From the NCBI GenBank assembly GCA_035327585.1, contig DAOLDD010000002.1, positions 110,633-174,632 of the forward strand: a stretch of DNA of 64,000 bases. The letters are read 5' to 3'. Below the pieces are notes generated by a model. It worked only from the letters and a program-made list of their open reading frames with translations. It was not told the DNA's origin and searched no databases. This DNA is from JAMLJG01 sp035327585 (GTDB lineage Bacteria > Verrucomicrobiota > Kiritimatiellia > CAIVKH01). The first letter of the stretch is position 1; each line of letters opens with the position of its first letter. A program made the translations under genes and the position numbers. This document shows, piece after piece, positions 1-6,862 of the stretch.

Positions 1-117
1 CCCCTCACGCCGCTCGCCGACCTCGCCAAATCGCACCCCGCCGTGCACGCGAAACTTCGCAACGGCCTCTGGACGCGCGAGGCGGAACTCGCGCTGCTTG
101 CCGCCTGCCAGTCGTAA
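1..117 (+). CDS. C-terminal fragment of an unidentified protein, cut by the window start
   Basis: An open frame runs from base 1 to a TAA at 115-117 and gives the last 38 residues of a protein ending in ALLAACQS. It stops 36 bases before the SrlD-like dehydrogenase on the same strand, so it is probably an upstream operon partner in polyol or sugar-acid catabolism. The fragment is too short and lacks a diagnostic motif, so no family is assigned. The frame is supported by its high third-position GC, like the neighbours, and by the close spacing. Confidence 0.6.
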   Translation, partial: PLTPLADLAKSHPAVHAKLRNGLWTREAELALLAACQS

Positions 118-153
118 AGCATTCACCCACCACCCAACTCCCGGAGTATCACC

Positions 154-963
154 ATGTCCGTGCTCAGTTCACAAAAGGCCGTCATCACGGGAGCCGCGCA
201 GGGTCTTGGCGCCGCGCTCGCGGAGCGGCTCGCGTCCGAAGGCTGCGACCTCGTTCTGTTCGACCTCAAGCAGGAGGCGGTGCAGCGGACCGCCCAAGCG
301 GTGGCCGCCGCGACGGGTCGCCGCGTACTCGCCGTCGCCGGCGACATCACGAAGGAGGAAGACGTCAAACGGCTCTTCGACGAGGCGCACCAGGCCTTCG
401 GGCGGATCGACGTCGTCGTCGCGAACGCCGCCATCCTCATCGCCGAACCGATCGACGTGGCGGACGCGGAGAAGTGGCGCGCCGTGATGAACGTGAATTT
501 GTTCGGCCAGTTCCTCACCTTCAAGCACGCCTGCCGCGTGATGAAGACCCAGCGTTCGGGCTCCATCATTCAGATCAACTCGAAGTCCGGGAAGAAGGGC
601 AGCGCGGCCAATTCGGCCTACGCCGCCAGCAAGTTCGGCGGCATCGGCCTCGTGCAGAGCGTCGCGCTTGAAATGGCGCCCCACGGTGTCCGCGTCAACG
701 CCATCTGCCCCGGCAACCTGCTCGATTCGCCCCTCTGGACGGACTCTGAGCGCGGACTCTTCACCCAGTACTTCAAGGCTGGCAAGGTGCCCGGCGCGAA
801 GACCTTGGAGGATGTGCGTGACTTCTACATCAACCAGGTTCCCATGCGCCGCGGTTGCCGTTATGAGGACGTCGGAAACGTCGTCGTCTTCCTTGCGTCG
901 AGCCAATCCGGCTACATGACGGGACAGGCGATTAACGTGACGGGCGGCCAGGAAATGCGTTAG
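154..963 (+). CDS. SDR-family dehydrogenase, sorbitol-6-phosphate 2-dehydrogenase-like
   Basis: A 269-residue short-chain dehydrogenase. It has the Rossmann TGxxxGxG motif (TGAAQGLG, residues 12-19), the NxNLFG segment, catalytic Ser143, and the YxxxK pair Tyr156/Lys160. The stretch INSKSGKKG, GNLLDSP, the RRGCRYEDV block and the ending TGQAINVTGG closely recall SrlD, which oxidises sorbitol 6-phosphate to fructose 6-phosphate with NAD. The ATG at 154 follows a GGAG with seven bases of spacing. The next gene is KDPG aldolase, so the pair sits in sugar or polyol breakdown. The SDR family is certain; the exact substrate is inferred from remembered similarity and could be another polyol phosphate or uronate-derived sugar. 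Confidence 0.8.
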   Translation: MSVLSSQKAVITGAAQGLGAALAERLASEGCDLVLFDLKQEAVQRTAQAVAAATGRRVLAVAGDITKEEDVKRLFDEAHQAFGRIDVVVANAAILIAEPIDVADAEKWRAVMNVNLFGQFLTFKHACRVMKTQRSGSIIQINSKSGKKGSAANSAYAASKFGGIGLVQSVALEMAPHGVRVNAICPGNLLDSPLWTDSERGLFTQYFKAGKVPGAKTLEDVRDFYINQVPMRRGCRYEDVGNVVVFLASSQSGYMTGQAINVTGGQEMR

Positions 964-1001
964 ACTGCGGAGCAATTGTAGAGGCCAGCCCGGAAACCTC
1001 T

Positions 1002-1080
1002 TGGCCCCCGGCGGGCTTGCCCCGCCGGAGCCCAAGTTCGCTTCGCTACCGCGTGACAGCGAAACTTTCGCTCCCGCGAC
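1002..1080. repeat. Dispersed hairpin repeat, copy 1
   Basis: A perfect 8-bp stem CCGGCGGG / CCCGCCGG (1008-1015 with 1021-1028) closes a CTTGC loop and is followed by a conserved tail containing GAGCCCAAGTT and a TCGCTACC block. The same unit recurs at 33749-33830 with an extended tail, and a shorter version with a compensated stem is at 2250-2282. Here it lies between the SrlD-like gene and eda. It is not followed by a T-run, so it is not a classical terminator. Confidence 0.75.
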
Positions 1081-1155
1081 GCGAGGTCGCGGGGGGCGAC
1101 TACACTGAATTGGGGCGGAGTTGATAGACAACGTACTTCAAGGGAGGGCTTTCGC

Positions 1156-1779
1156 ATGCAGGAGATTCTGGATCAGCGGGTGGTTCCGGTCGCCGTGATT
1201 GAGCGGGTCGAGGACGCCGTCCCCGTCGCAAAAGCGCTCATTGCGGGTGGCCTCACTACGCTGGAACTGACGCTGCGCACTCCCGCTGCGCTGGAGTGTC
1301 TCATCGCGATCCGGCGCGACGTTCCGGAAATGAAAGTCGGCGCGGGCACGGTGCTCACCTCCGAGCAGGTGCGCAAAGTCGCGGAGGCCGGCGCGTACTT
1401 CGCCGTCGCGCCCGGTTTGAACCCGCGCATCGTCGCCCTCGCGAAGGTCCGTAAGTTGCCGTTCTATCCCGGGGTGATGACGCCGTCCGACGTGGAACAC
1501 GGGCTCGAACTCGGCTGCACGTTGCAGAAATTTTTCCCCGCTGAAGCCGCGGGTGGGCTGAACATGATCAAGGCCCTCGCGGGCCCCTACGCCCACACCG
1601 GCTTAAAATTGATTCCGCTCGGCGGCGTCACCGCGCAGAACATGAAAGAGTATCTCGCGAACCCACTCGTCGCCGCCGTTGGCGGTTCCTGGCTGGTGGA
1701 CAAGAAACTCGTCGCCGCCAAAGACTGGTCCGGCATCACCGCCCTCGCCCGCGAAGCCGCCACGCTCGCCAAGTCCTGA
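1156..1779 (+). CDS. eda: KDPG/KHG aldolase
   Basis: A 207-residue bifunctional 2-keto-3-deoxy-6-phosphogluconate / 4-hydroxy-2-oxoglutarate aldolase, which splits KDPG into pyruvate and glyceraldehyde 3-phosphate in the cytoplasm. The family hallmarks are present: the catalytic glutamate in TTLELTLRT (Glu37), the GAGTVL phosphate-site segment, the PGVMTP motif, and the Schiff-base lysine in QKFFPAE (Lys125). Length matches the family. The ATG at 1156 has a strong GGGAGG eight bases upstream. It lies 192 bases after the SrlD-like gene, with a hairpin repeat between them, so it may be transcribed separately. It suggests an Entner-Doudoroff or hexuronate route. Confidence 0.93.
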   Translation: MQEILDQRVVPVAVIERVEDAVPVAKALIAGGLTTLELTLRTPAALECLIAIRRDVPEMKVGAGTVLTSEQVRKVAEAGAYFAVAPGLNPRIVALAKVRKLPFYPGVMTPSDVEHGLELGCTLQKFFPAEAAGGLNMIKALAGPYAHTGLKLIPLGGVTAQNMKEYLANPLVAAVGGSWLVDKKLVAAKDWSGITALAREAATLAKS

Positions 1780-1807
1780 CCAATCCGCCGCGAAACGCGC
1801 AGAGTCG

Positions 1808-1837
1808 TTGACAGCAAAGCGCCGTCTTTGCTACTCA
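1808..1837 (+). promoter_or_regulatory. Sigma70-type promoter for tRNA-Leu
   Basis: A perfect -35 TTGACA at 1808-1813 is followed after 18 bases by TACTCA at 1832-1837. The expected start site falls about ten bases before the tRNA 5' end. The -10 is only a partial match. Confidence 0.5.
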
Positions 1838-1854
1838 TGAACCTTCTTCCCGGC

Positions 1855-1941
1855 GCACCCGTGGTGGAATTGGCAGACACGTAAGATTCAGGTTCTTATG
1901 CCTTTACCGGCGTGGGGGTTCAAGTCCCTCCGGGTGCACCA
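1855..1941 (+). tRNA. tRNA-Leu (anticodon CAG)
   Basis: A complete 87-base cloverleaf. The acceptor arms GCACCCG and CGGGTGC pair (1855-1861 with 1931-1937), discriminator A is at 1938 and the CCA is encoded (1939-1941). The anticodon stem TAAGA/TCTTA encloses the seven-base loop TTCAGGT with CAG at 1889-1891. A long variable arm, typical of leucine tRNAs, precedes the T arm with the GTTCAAGTC loop. It reads CUG codons. Directly downstream is a hairpin-rich stretch and a GIY-YIG remnant. Confidence 0.95.
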
Positions 1942-2045
1942 TCCTTCGCCAAGGCTACGGCGGACAAGACGGATGGCGCAGCCATCCTTACCGCGCGAAG
2001 GATGCCCTGCGAAGCGTCGCCCGGAGCGCGAGTGCGTAGCAGGGC
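1940..2045 (+). other. Hairpin-rich element joined to the tRNA 3' end
   Basis: Three nested or adjacent inverted repeats fill this gap. CATCCTTCGC (1940-1949, starting in the tRNA CCA) pairs with GCGAAGGATG (1995-2004). Inside it GGATGGC pairs with GCCATCC over a GCA loop (1971-1987). Next, GCCCTGC (2004-2010) pairs with GCAGGGC (2039-2045). The last arm ends four bases before the start codon of the GIY-YIG frame. Function unknown; it could be a structured RNA, a mobile-element end, or a processing signal. Confidence 0.5.
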
Positions 2046-2048
2046 CCG

Positions 2049-2189
2049 ATGACACTCCACACGGTATATCTCCTCCGAAGCACAGCGAACGAGCAGAAGA
2101 CGTATGTGGGATATACTAAGCGTCCCATCGAGCAGCGGTTTGACGATCACAACGCAGGCCGCGTGCCTTCCACGGCCCGCCAACCGTGA
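2049..2189 (+). pseudogene. Truncated GIY-YIG endonuclease-like protein
   Basis: A 46-residue frame starting at ATG 2049 reads MTLHTVYLLRS then TYVGYTKRPIEQR and HNAGRVPSTAR. These are the successive elements of the GIY-YIG nuclease core: the VYLLRS strand in place of GIY, YVGYT in place of YIG with its following arginine, and HNxG. The reading stops with TGA at 2187-2189, immediately where the core would continue into the catalytic-glutamate half. The family is recognisable, but about half of the usual 80-100 residue domain is missing, so it is probably an inactivated remnant. A frameshift or decayed downstream half is possible; I see no continuation in the next 100 bases. Confidence 0.65.
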
Positions 2190-2249
2190 CACAAACGTGA
2201 CACGATCCTTGCCCTTCAGGCATGAGGACTTTCCCCGGTTTTCGATTGC

Positions 2250-2282
2250 CCCCTGCGGGCTTGCCCCGCAGGAGCAAAAGTT
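2250..2282. repeat. Dispersed hairpin repeat, copy 2 (covariant stem)
   Basis: The stem CCTGCGGG / CCCGCAGG (2252-2259 with 2265-2272) closes the same CTTGC loop as copy 1 and is followed by GGAGCAAAAGTT. Relative to copies 1 and 3, one G-C pair is replaced by T-A on both arms, so the stem is kept by a compensatory change. It lies between the GIY-YIG remnant and the 3' end of the GT4 gene. Confidence 0.65.
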
Positions 2283-2292
2283 CCCCGGCTAG

Positions 2293-3456
2293 TCATGATG
2301 GGTTGTGCTGTCCGGCCGTGCTTCCACCCCCCAGCAGGCGGGAATACGTCTCTTCCATTTTCCGGATGCAGTGGCGGCCGTCATACGCGTTGATTTTTAC
2401 GCGGACGGCGGCGGCGAGGCGGGCGCGGAGCGGGGCGTCGTTGAGCAGCCGGGCCAGGTGCCGTGCGAGCGTGACGTGGTCGCCGGGCTCGAACAGCAGC
2501 GCGGTCTTTTCGTGCTCCAGAATTTCGCCCTGGCCGTCGGCGGTGGACGCGACCGGCGGAATACCCGCGAGCATCGCCTCATAAAGCGTATTCGGCGTGC
2601 CTTCCTGATGGCTGGGAAACACCTGCACATCAAAACACTGGATCACCTGCCGCACGTCGCGGCGGAAGCCAAGGAAATGGACCGCGTCGCCCAACCCGTT
2701 TTGATCAACGAAACGCCGGACCTCCGGCTCGTACGCGCCATCCCCAACAATCCACAGCCGCACATCCGGATGCGACTGCCGCAACGCCTTCAACGCGCGC
2801 AGCGCGTCCAGATGACCCTTGTGGCTTTCGATCCGGCCCACAATGCCCAGCAGCGGTTGATCCGCCCCCACCCCGTACTCCGCCCGCAGCGCGGCCTTCC
2901 ACTCCGGAGTCGCCTCCGGAATATCCGTCAGCAGGATGCCGTTGTACAACGTCTCCACGCGCTCCGGTTTCAAGTATCGTTTCGCGATGCAGAACTGGCG
3001 CGTCGACTCCGAAACCGCAAACGCATGCCGCGTGAACGGCGCGAGCAACCACTCCACCGGGCGCTGGTACAGCGGCACGGAATGATAGTTGCACCTCTCA
3101 TGCACAATCACGGGGATGCGCAGCAGGATTCCCGCGATCCGACCCCACGTGCACGCGCCGTAGCCGTGCGCATGAATCAGGTCCACCCGCTCGCGCCGCG
3201 CCAGACGGATCAAGGCCACGAGGTTGCGCGGGTCCATCTTCCCGTACCCCAGCGTAAACGGCGGCGTGCCCGCGGCCTTCATCTGCTCCGCGGCCTTGTC
3301 CCATCCTTTGCGGCTGCACAGCAGAACGCGGAACCGGGTCGCGTCATAATTCGGCAGCCACCACTGGAACGCGCGCGCGACGCCGTGCAGCGTCGCCTCC
3401 CTCCCGCCGAAATGCTCGCACAGGTGCAGAATCGTAAATCGGCCCTGCGCGTCCAT
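2293..3456 (-). CDS. Glycosyltransferase family 4
   Basis: A 387-residue GT-B-fold glycosyltransferase. The N-terminal half contains an HLCEHFGGREATL donor/acceptor-site opening and LIHAHGYGA. The C-terminal nucleotide-sugar half has VGRIESHKGH and the E-x7-E donor motif (Glu285 and Glu293 within EGTPNTLYE). GT4 enzymes of this kind add sugars to cell-surface polysaccharides or lipids at the cytoplasmic membrane. The start at 3456 is preferred because its ATG overlaps the TGA of the upstream acyltransferase by one base, and because an upstream extension is low-complexity arginine-rich translation. It forms a two-gene surface-glycan operon with that gene. Acceptor and donor sugar cannot be told from sequence. 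Confidence 0.88.
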   Translation of the reverse strand: MDAQGRFTILHLCEHFGGREATLHGVARAFQWWLPNYDATRFRVLLCSRKGWDKAAEQMKAAGTPPFTLGYGKMDPRNLVALIRLARRERVDLIHAHGYGACTWGRIAGILLRIPVIVHERCNYHSVPLYQRPVEWLLAPFTRHAFAVSESTRQFCIAKRYLKPERVETLYNGILLTDIPEATPEWKAALRAEYGVGADQPLLGIVGRIESHKGHLDALRALKALRQSHPDVRLWIVGDGAYEPEVRRFVDQNGLGDAVHFLGFRRDVRQVIQCFDVQVFPSHQEGTPNTLYEAMLAGIPPVASTADGQGEILEHEKTALLFEPGDHVTLARHLARLLNDAPLRARLAAAVRVKINAYDGRHCIRKMEETYSRLLGGGSTAGQHNPS

Positions 3457-4187
3457 CAGGTGCGGCTCCGCAAGACCTCGGCCGGAAGCCCGGCGGCAAT
3501 CGACTGCGCGGGGATGTCCTTGGTGACCACCGCGCCGGCGCCGATGATCGAATGCGCGCCGACGGACGTCCCGTCGAGCACCTTCACCCCCGCCCCCAGC
3601 CACGCGCCCTCACCCACCGAAACGCCAACCGCCGTACGGGCCTGCTCCAATGGCGACACGTCGATCCGGTCGTACGCGTGGCCGCCTCCAATGATGTACG
3701 TGTAGGCCGCCAGCATCACCCGCGCGCCCAACTCGACGCGCGCGCCGGAAAATATTTCGCAGTTGAACCCGATGTTCACCTGGTCACCGAGCACGATGTC
3801 GCCGTTCTTGCAACTCAGGATCGTGTTGCGCCCGATAAATACGCCGGAGCCGACGGTGATGCCCGCGTTCGACTGCCCTTTCGCGTCGAGCACGCAGTGA
3901 TCGTCCACCACCACGTTGTCGCCCAGGCGAATTTTGTGCGGATGCCGCAGCACCACGCCGGTCCCGAAGACCACCCCGCGCCCACACGCGCCGAGCAGGC
4001 AGGGATACAATTTGCTGCGCAGCAACAATCCCAGCGCGCCGGGCACGTAGCTGAACAACGTGATCAACTCATACTTGAGCAACGCGGCCAACCCCGGACG
4101 CCCCACCACGAGATCGCGGTATTTCGCCAGCGCCGATTTCTTCTCCGAAAACAGTTCTTTCTGGATCTCGACGGATTCGCGTTGCAT
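3456..4187 (-). CDS. Hexapeptide-repeat (left-handed beta helix) acyltransferase
   Basis: A 243-residue protein. After a helical N-terminal 60 residues comes a series of hexapeptide turns such as VVFGTG, IRLGDN, ITVGSG, VFIGRN and VELGAR, then VSVGEG, AWLGAGV and SIIGAG, and the family-typical ending AVVTKDIPAQSIAAGLPA. This is the left-handed beta-helix of O- or N-acetyltransferases that use acetyl-CoA on sugars. The GGGHAY segment supplies the likely catalytic histidine. It overlaps the GT4 gene by one base and probably acetylates a sugar in the same polysaccharide. The ATG at 4187 has no strong Shine-Dalgarno. Confidence 0.87.
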   Translation of the reverse strand: MQRESVEIQKELFSEKKSALAKYRDLVVGRPGLAALLKYELITLFSYVPGALGLLLRSKLYPCLLGACGRGVVFGTGVVLRHPHKIRLGDNVVVDDHCVLDAKGQSNAGITVGSGVFIGRNTILSCKNGDIVLGDQVNIGFNCEIFSGARVELGARVMLAAYTYIIGGGHAYDRIDVSPLEQARTAVGVSVGEGAWLGAGVKVLDGTSVGAHSIIGAGAVVTKDIPAQSIAAGLPAEVLRSRT

Positions 4188-4365
4188 CCCCGTAGAGTAG
4201 CGAACCGCGCGAAGGGGGCCAACGTGATTTACGCGTGATGTCGAGGCAAGTCACGGAACCCGGCTCGCTCGGAGAGCTCGCCCCACCTGCGAATCTTCTC
4301 CTCGCTGTTCGCGGTAGGGCGAGGTGTCCCACCGAGCCGTTCCCAAATTCGGGTTGATCCGCGGT

Positions 4366-5175
4366 CTATTTTCCGCGCGCCCGCTCGTATTCCTCCATCG
4401 CCTGCGGCAGCAGTTTGCGCAGGGCCTCGGCGCGGTCGCGGTCGGTGGGGTGCGAGGAGAACATCGCGAAGAGCTTGGGGTCCTTGCCGCGCGCGGCGGC
4501 GCGCTCCCAGATGCGGACGGCAGCGCGCGGGTCGTAGCCGGCCCGGGCCATGTACATCAGCCCCACGGCGTCGGCCTCCGACTCGTCCTTGCGCGAAAAT
4601 TTCGGCAGCACGAGACCCTGATAGACGAGGAATCCGGCGCCGAGCGCGAGCGCCAGGTCTTCCTTGCCCTTCGCCTCCGCGTAAATCGAGCCGCCGATGA
4701 GCAGCATTTGCATGGGCAGCGCGCGCGTGAGGGATTCCGTCGTATGGCGGCAGGTCACGTGGGCGATTTCGTGCGCGATCACGGCGGCGAGTTCGTCGTC
4801 GTCCTTCACGAGGCCAATCTCGGGATGGTACAGGCCGGTGAAGACGCCCATCTGGCCGCCCGGCGCGGCGAAGGCATTAACGATGTTCGTCTGGAACAAC
4901 GTCACCTCGAAAGGCAGGTCGGGCAGGTGTGAAACGGCGGCGATTCGGTTCACCATGTCCTGTAGCTTGGCGACGGTCCGGCCGTCGGCGTTGATGGGCA
5001 CCCCGCCCTCGCGCATCGATTTAACGACATCGGCCTTCACCTGCCGGCCCATCTGGATGTCGTCCTCGATGAGGTACATGTTGCGCGTGCGGCGACCCGT
5101 CACCGGGTCCACCGTCGCGCACGAAACGGCCAGCAGCGGCAACAAAACGAACAAACAGGCAAGGCAACGCTTCAT
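4366..5175 (-). CDS. M48-family zinc metallopeptidase, lipoprotein
   Basis: A 269-residue protein. It begins with a lipoprotein signal (MKRCLACLF, lipobox LAVSC, Cys19). The peptidase domain carries the zinc motif HEIAH (135-139) and the downstream DESEAD segment (197-202) that provides the third zinc ligand and stabilising aspartate. The layout and length match the Oma1/LoiP/BepA-like periplasmic M48 proteases that trim or assist folding of outer-membrane proteins. Unlike BepA there is no C-terminal TPR module. A longer upstream frame exists but is arginine/glutamate-rich shadow translation; the signal peptide fixes the start. It is divergent from the next operon with 87 bases between starts. 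Confidence 0.9.
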   Translation of the reverse strand: MKRCLACLFVLLPLLAVSCATVDPVTGRRTRNMYLIEDDIQMGRQVKADVVKSMREGGVPINADGRTVAKLQDMVNRIAAVSHLPDLPFEVTLFQTNIVNAFAAPGGQMGVFTGLYHPEIGLVKDDDELAAVIAHEIAHVTCRHTTESLTRALPMQMLLIGGSIYAEAKGKEDLALALGAGFLVYQGLVLPKFSRKDESEADAVGLMYMARAGYDPRAAVRIWERAAARGKDPKLFAMFSSHPTDRDRAEALRKLLPQAMEEYERARGK

Positions 5176-5262
5176 GCGGATAGTGTAGGCCGGTTTGCGC
5201 CGTGCGCAAGCGGGAGCGGCGTCCGTCTTGTAAGGCCACACGGGGTTGTGCGAAGCTGCTAC

Positions 5263-5604
5263 ATGAACACAAAGCAACTGCTGCAACTCATTTTCGGCCT
5301 TATCATCGCCGGCATGCTCTGGGTAACCACGCGCGCGAGCCTGGACCGCGGGGTTTTCACCGCCGCCGGTGAATTGATGGGCGACCCGTGGTTCCTCGCC
5401 ACGTTGTTCGACGCCTATTTCGGGTTCCTGACGTTCTACGTCTGGGTCTTCTACAAGGAGGCGACGCTCGCGGGCCGGTTGATCTGGTTCTTCCTGATCA
5501 TGGCGCTTGGCAATTTCGCGATGGCGTTTTATGTCCTTCGCGAACTGCATCGGCTCGCGCCGGGTCAGCCGGTGTCCGCGATCCTGCTGCGGAGGACCGC
5601 ATGA
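5263..5604 (+). CDS. DUF1475-like small membrane protein
   Basis: A 113-residue protein with three predicted membrane segments (about residues 7-22, 42-60 and 70-90). Landmarks are TLFDAYFGFLTFY and VWVFYKE, which match my recollection of the DUF1475 family. A GTG at 5248 would add five residues; neither start has a strong ribosome binding site. Its stop overlaps the start of the next gene (ATGA). It opens a four-gene operon ending in a cyclopropane-fatty-acid-synthase-like enzyme, so a role in membrane lipid modification is likely but unproven. Confidence 0.75.
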   Translation: MNTKQLLQLIFGLIIAGMLWVTTRASLDRGVFTAAGELMGDPWFLATLFDAYFGFLTFYVWVFYKEATLAGRLIWFFLIMALGNFAMAFYVLRELHRLAPGQPVSAILLRRTA

Positions 5605-6077
5605 GTTTCCTGCGCAAGGTCACGGACCCGATTATCAACCTGCTCCGCGAGGGCGTCACGCCGGAGCGCATCGCGGTGAGCGTCATCATCGGGTGCCTCA
5701 TCGGAATCATCCCCGTGCTGGGCGTCGCGACCGCGCTGTGCACGGTGATTGCGCTGCCCCTCCGCCTGAACCTCGTGGCGATGCAGGCGGTGAACTGGCT
5801 GATTTATCCGGTTCAACTCCTGCTCTTGATTCCATTCTATCGCGCTGGCGAAAAGCTCTTCAATGCGACGCCCCTCGGTCTGATGCCGTCTGAAATTATC
5901 GACCTCTTTAAGAGTGGAACATGGAACGCCATTGTCGCGTTGTGGGACACCACCGTGCGCGCCGTTGTCGTATGGGGTCTCGCGGCGCTGCTCGTCGCAC
6001 CCGCGCTGTATCTGCTGCTCGTCCCAATCCTGCGCCGCACCATGCGCCGCCAGCAAACCGTAGCGGTGCCGGCATGA
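5601..6077 (+). CDS. DUF2062 membrane protein
   Basis: A 158-residue protein. The N-terminal amphipathic helix is followed by VTPERIAVS and IGCLIGIIPVLG, the start of the DUF2062 domain, then NWLIYPVQ and a last membrane segment near residues 120-148. The function of DUF2062 is unknown; it often accompanies lipid and surface-glycan genes. The ATG at 5601 overlaps the previous stop, and its own stop overlaps the next start by four bases, showing translational coupling. Confidence 0.82.
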   Translation: MSFLRKVTDPIINLLREGVTPERIAVSVIIGCLIGIIPVLGVATALCTVIALPLRLNLVAMQAVNWLIYPVQLLLLIPFYRAGEKLFNATPLGLMPSEIIDLFKSGTWNAIVALWDTTVRAVVVWGLAALLVAPALYLLLVPILRRTMRRQQTVAVPA

Positions 6078-6862
6078 ACGCGCTGGGCTTGTTCCTGTTC
6101 GGCTGGCTGGCCGCGGCGCTCTTCATGGCTGCGCTCTGGCTTGTGCAGCGCCGCACCGGCAACGCCGGAATCGTCGACGTCGGCTGGGCGGCCGGAATCG
6201 CCACGCTGGCGCTGGGCTACGCGGCGCTCGGAAACACGGATCCCCTGCCACGATTTGTCGCGGGCGCGATGGGCGCGCTCTGGGGCTATCGCCTCGCCTG
6301 GCACATCCACCAGCGCGCGCACGGCAAACCGGAGGACGGTCGCTATACGCAGTTGCGCCGCGATTGGGGCGCGGATTTCCAGCACAAGCTGTTCAACTTC
6401 TACCAACTCCAGGCCTTCACCGTCGCGCTTCTCGCCCTGCCCTATCTGTTCATCGCCACCGCGCCCGCGCTCACGTGGGGGCCGCTGCACACCGTGGGCC
6501 TCGCCGTCTGGCTCACCGGCTGGCTCGGCGAATCCGTGGCCGACGCACAACTCAACGCATTCAAGCGCAATCCCAACCGCACCTCGCCCGTCTGCCAGTC
6601 CGGCCTCTGGCGCTACTCGCGGCACCCGAACTATTTCTTCGAGTGGCTCACCTGGGTCGGCCTCGCCCTCTTTGCCCTGCCCGCGCCCTACGGCTGGACC
6701 GCCTGGCTCTGCGCGGCTTCCATCCTTTACCTGCTCTTCCGCGTGACCGGCATCCCGGCCACCGAGGCGCAGGCCCTTCGCAGCAAAGGCGACGCCTACC
6801 GCGCCTACCAGCGCACGACCAGCGCCTTTGTCCCGTGGTTTCCTCGAAAGGACGACGCATGA
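6074..6862 (+). CDS. DUF1295 integral membrane protein (steroid 5-alpha-reductase-like)
   Basis: A 262-residue protein with about six membrane segments. The C-terminal part has GLWRYSRHPNYFFEW and later FRVTGIPATEAQ, the signature of DUF1295 and the wider isoprenylcysteine methyltransferase / steroid reductase group, in which this loop binds the cofactor. In other bacteria DUF1295 genes neighbour cyclopropane-fatty-acid-synthase-type methyltransferases, as here, where they overlap by four bases. A redox step on an unusual fatty acyl or lipid product is a reasonable inference, not shown by the sequence. Confidence 0.85.
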   Translation: MNALGLFLFGWLAAALFMAALWLVQRRTGNAGIVDVGWAAGIATLALGYAALGNTDPLPRFVAGAMGALWGYRLAWHIHQRAHGKPEDGRYTQLRRDWGADFQHKLFNFYQLQAFTVALLALPYLFIATAPALTWGPLHTVGLAVWLTGWLGESVADAQLNAFKRNPNRTSPVCQSGLWRYSRHPNYFFEWLTWVGLALFALPAPYGWTAWLCAASILYLLFRVTGIPATEAQALRSKGDAYRAYQRTTSAFVPWFPRKDDA

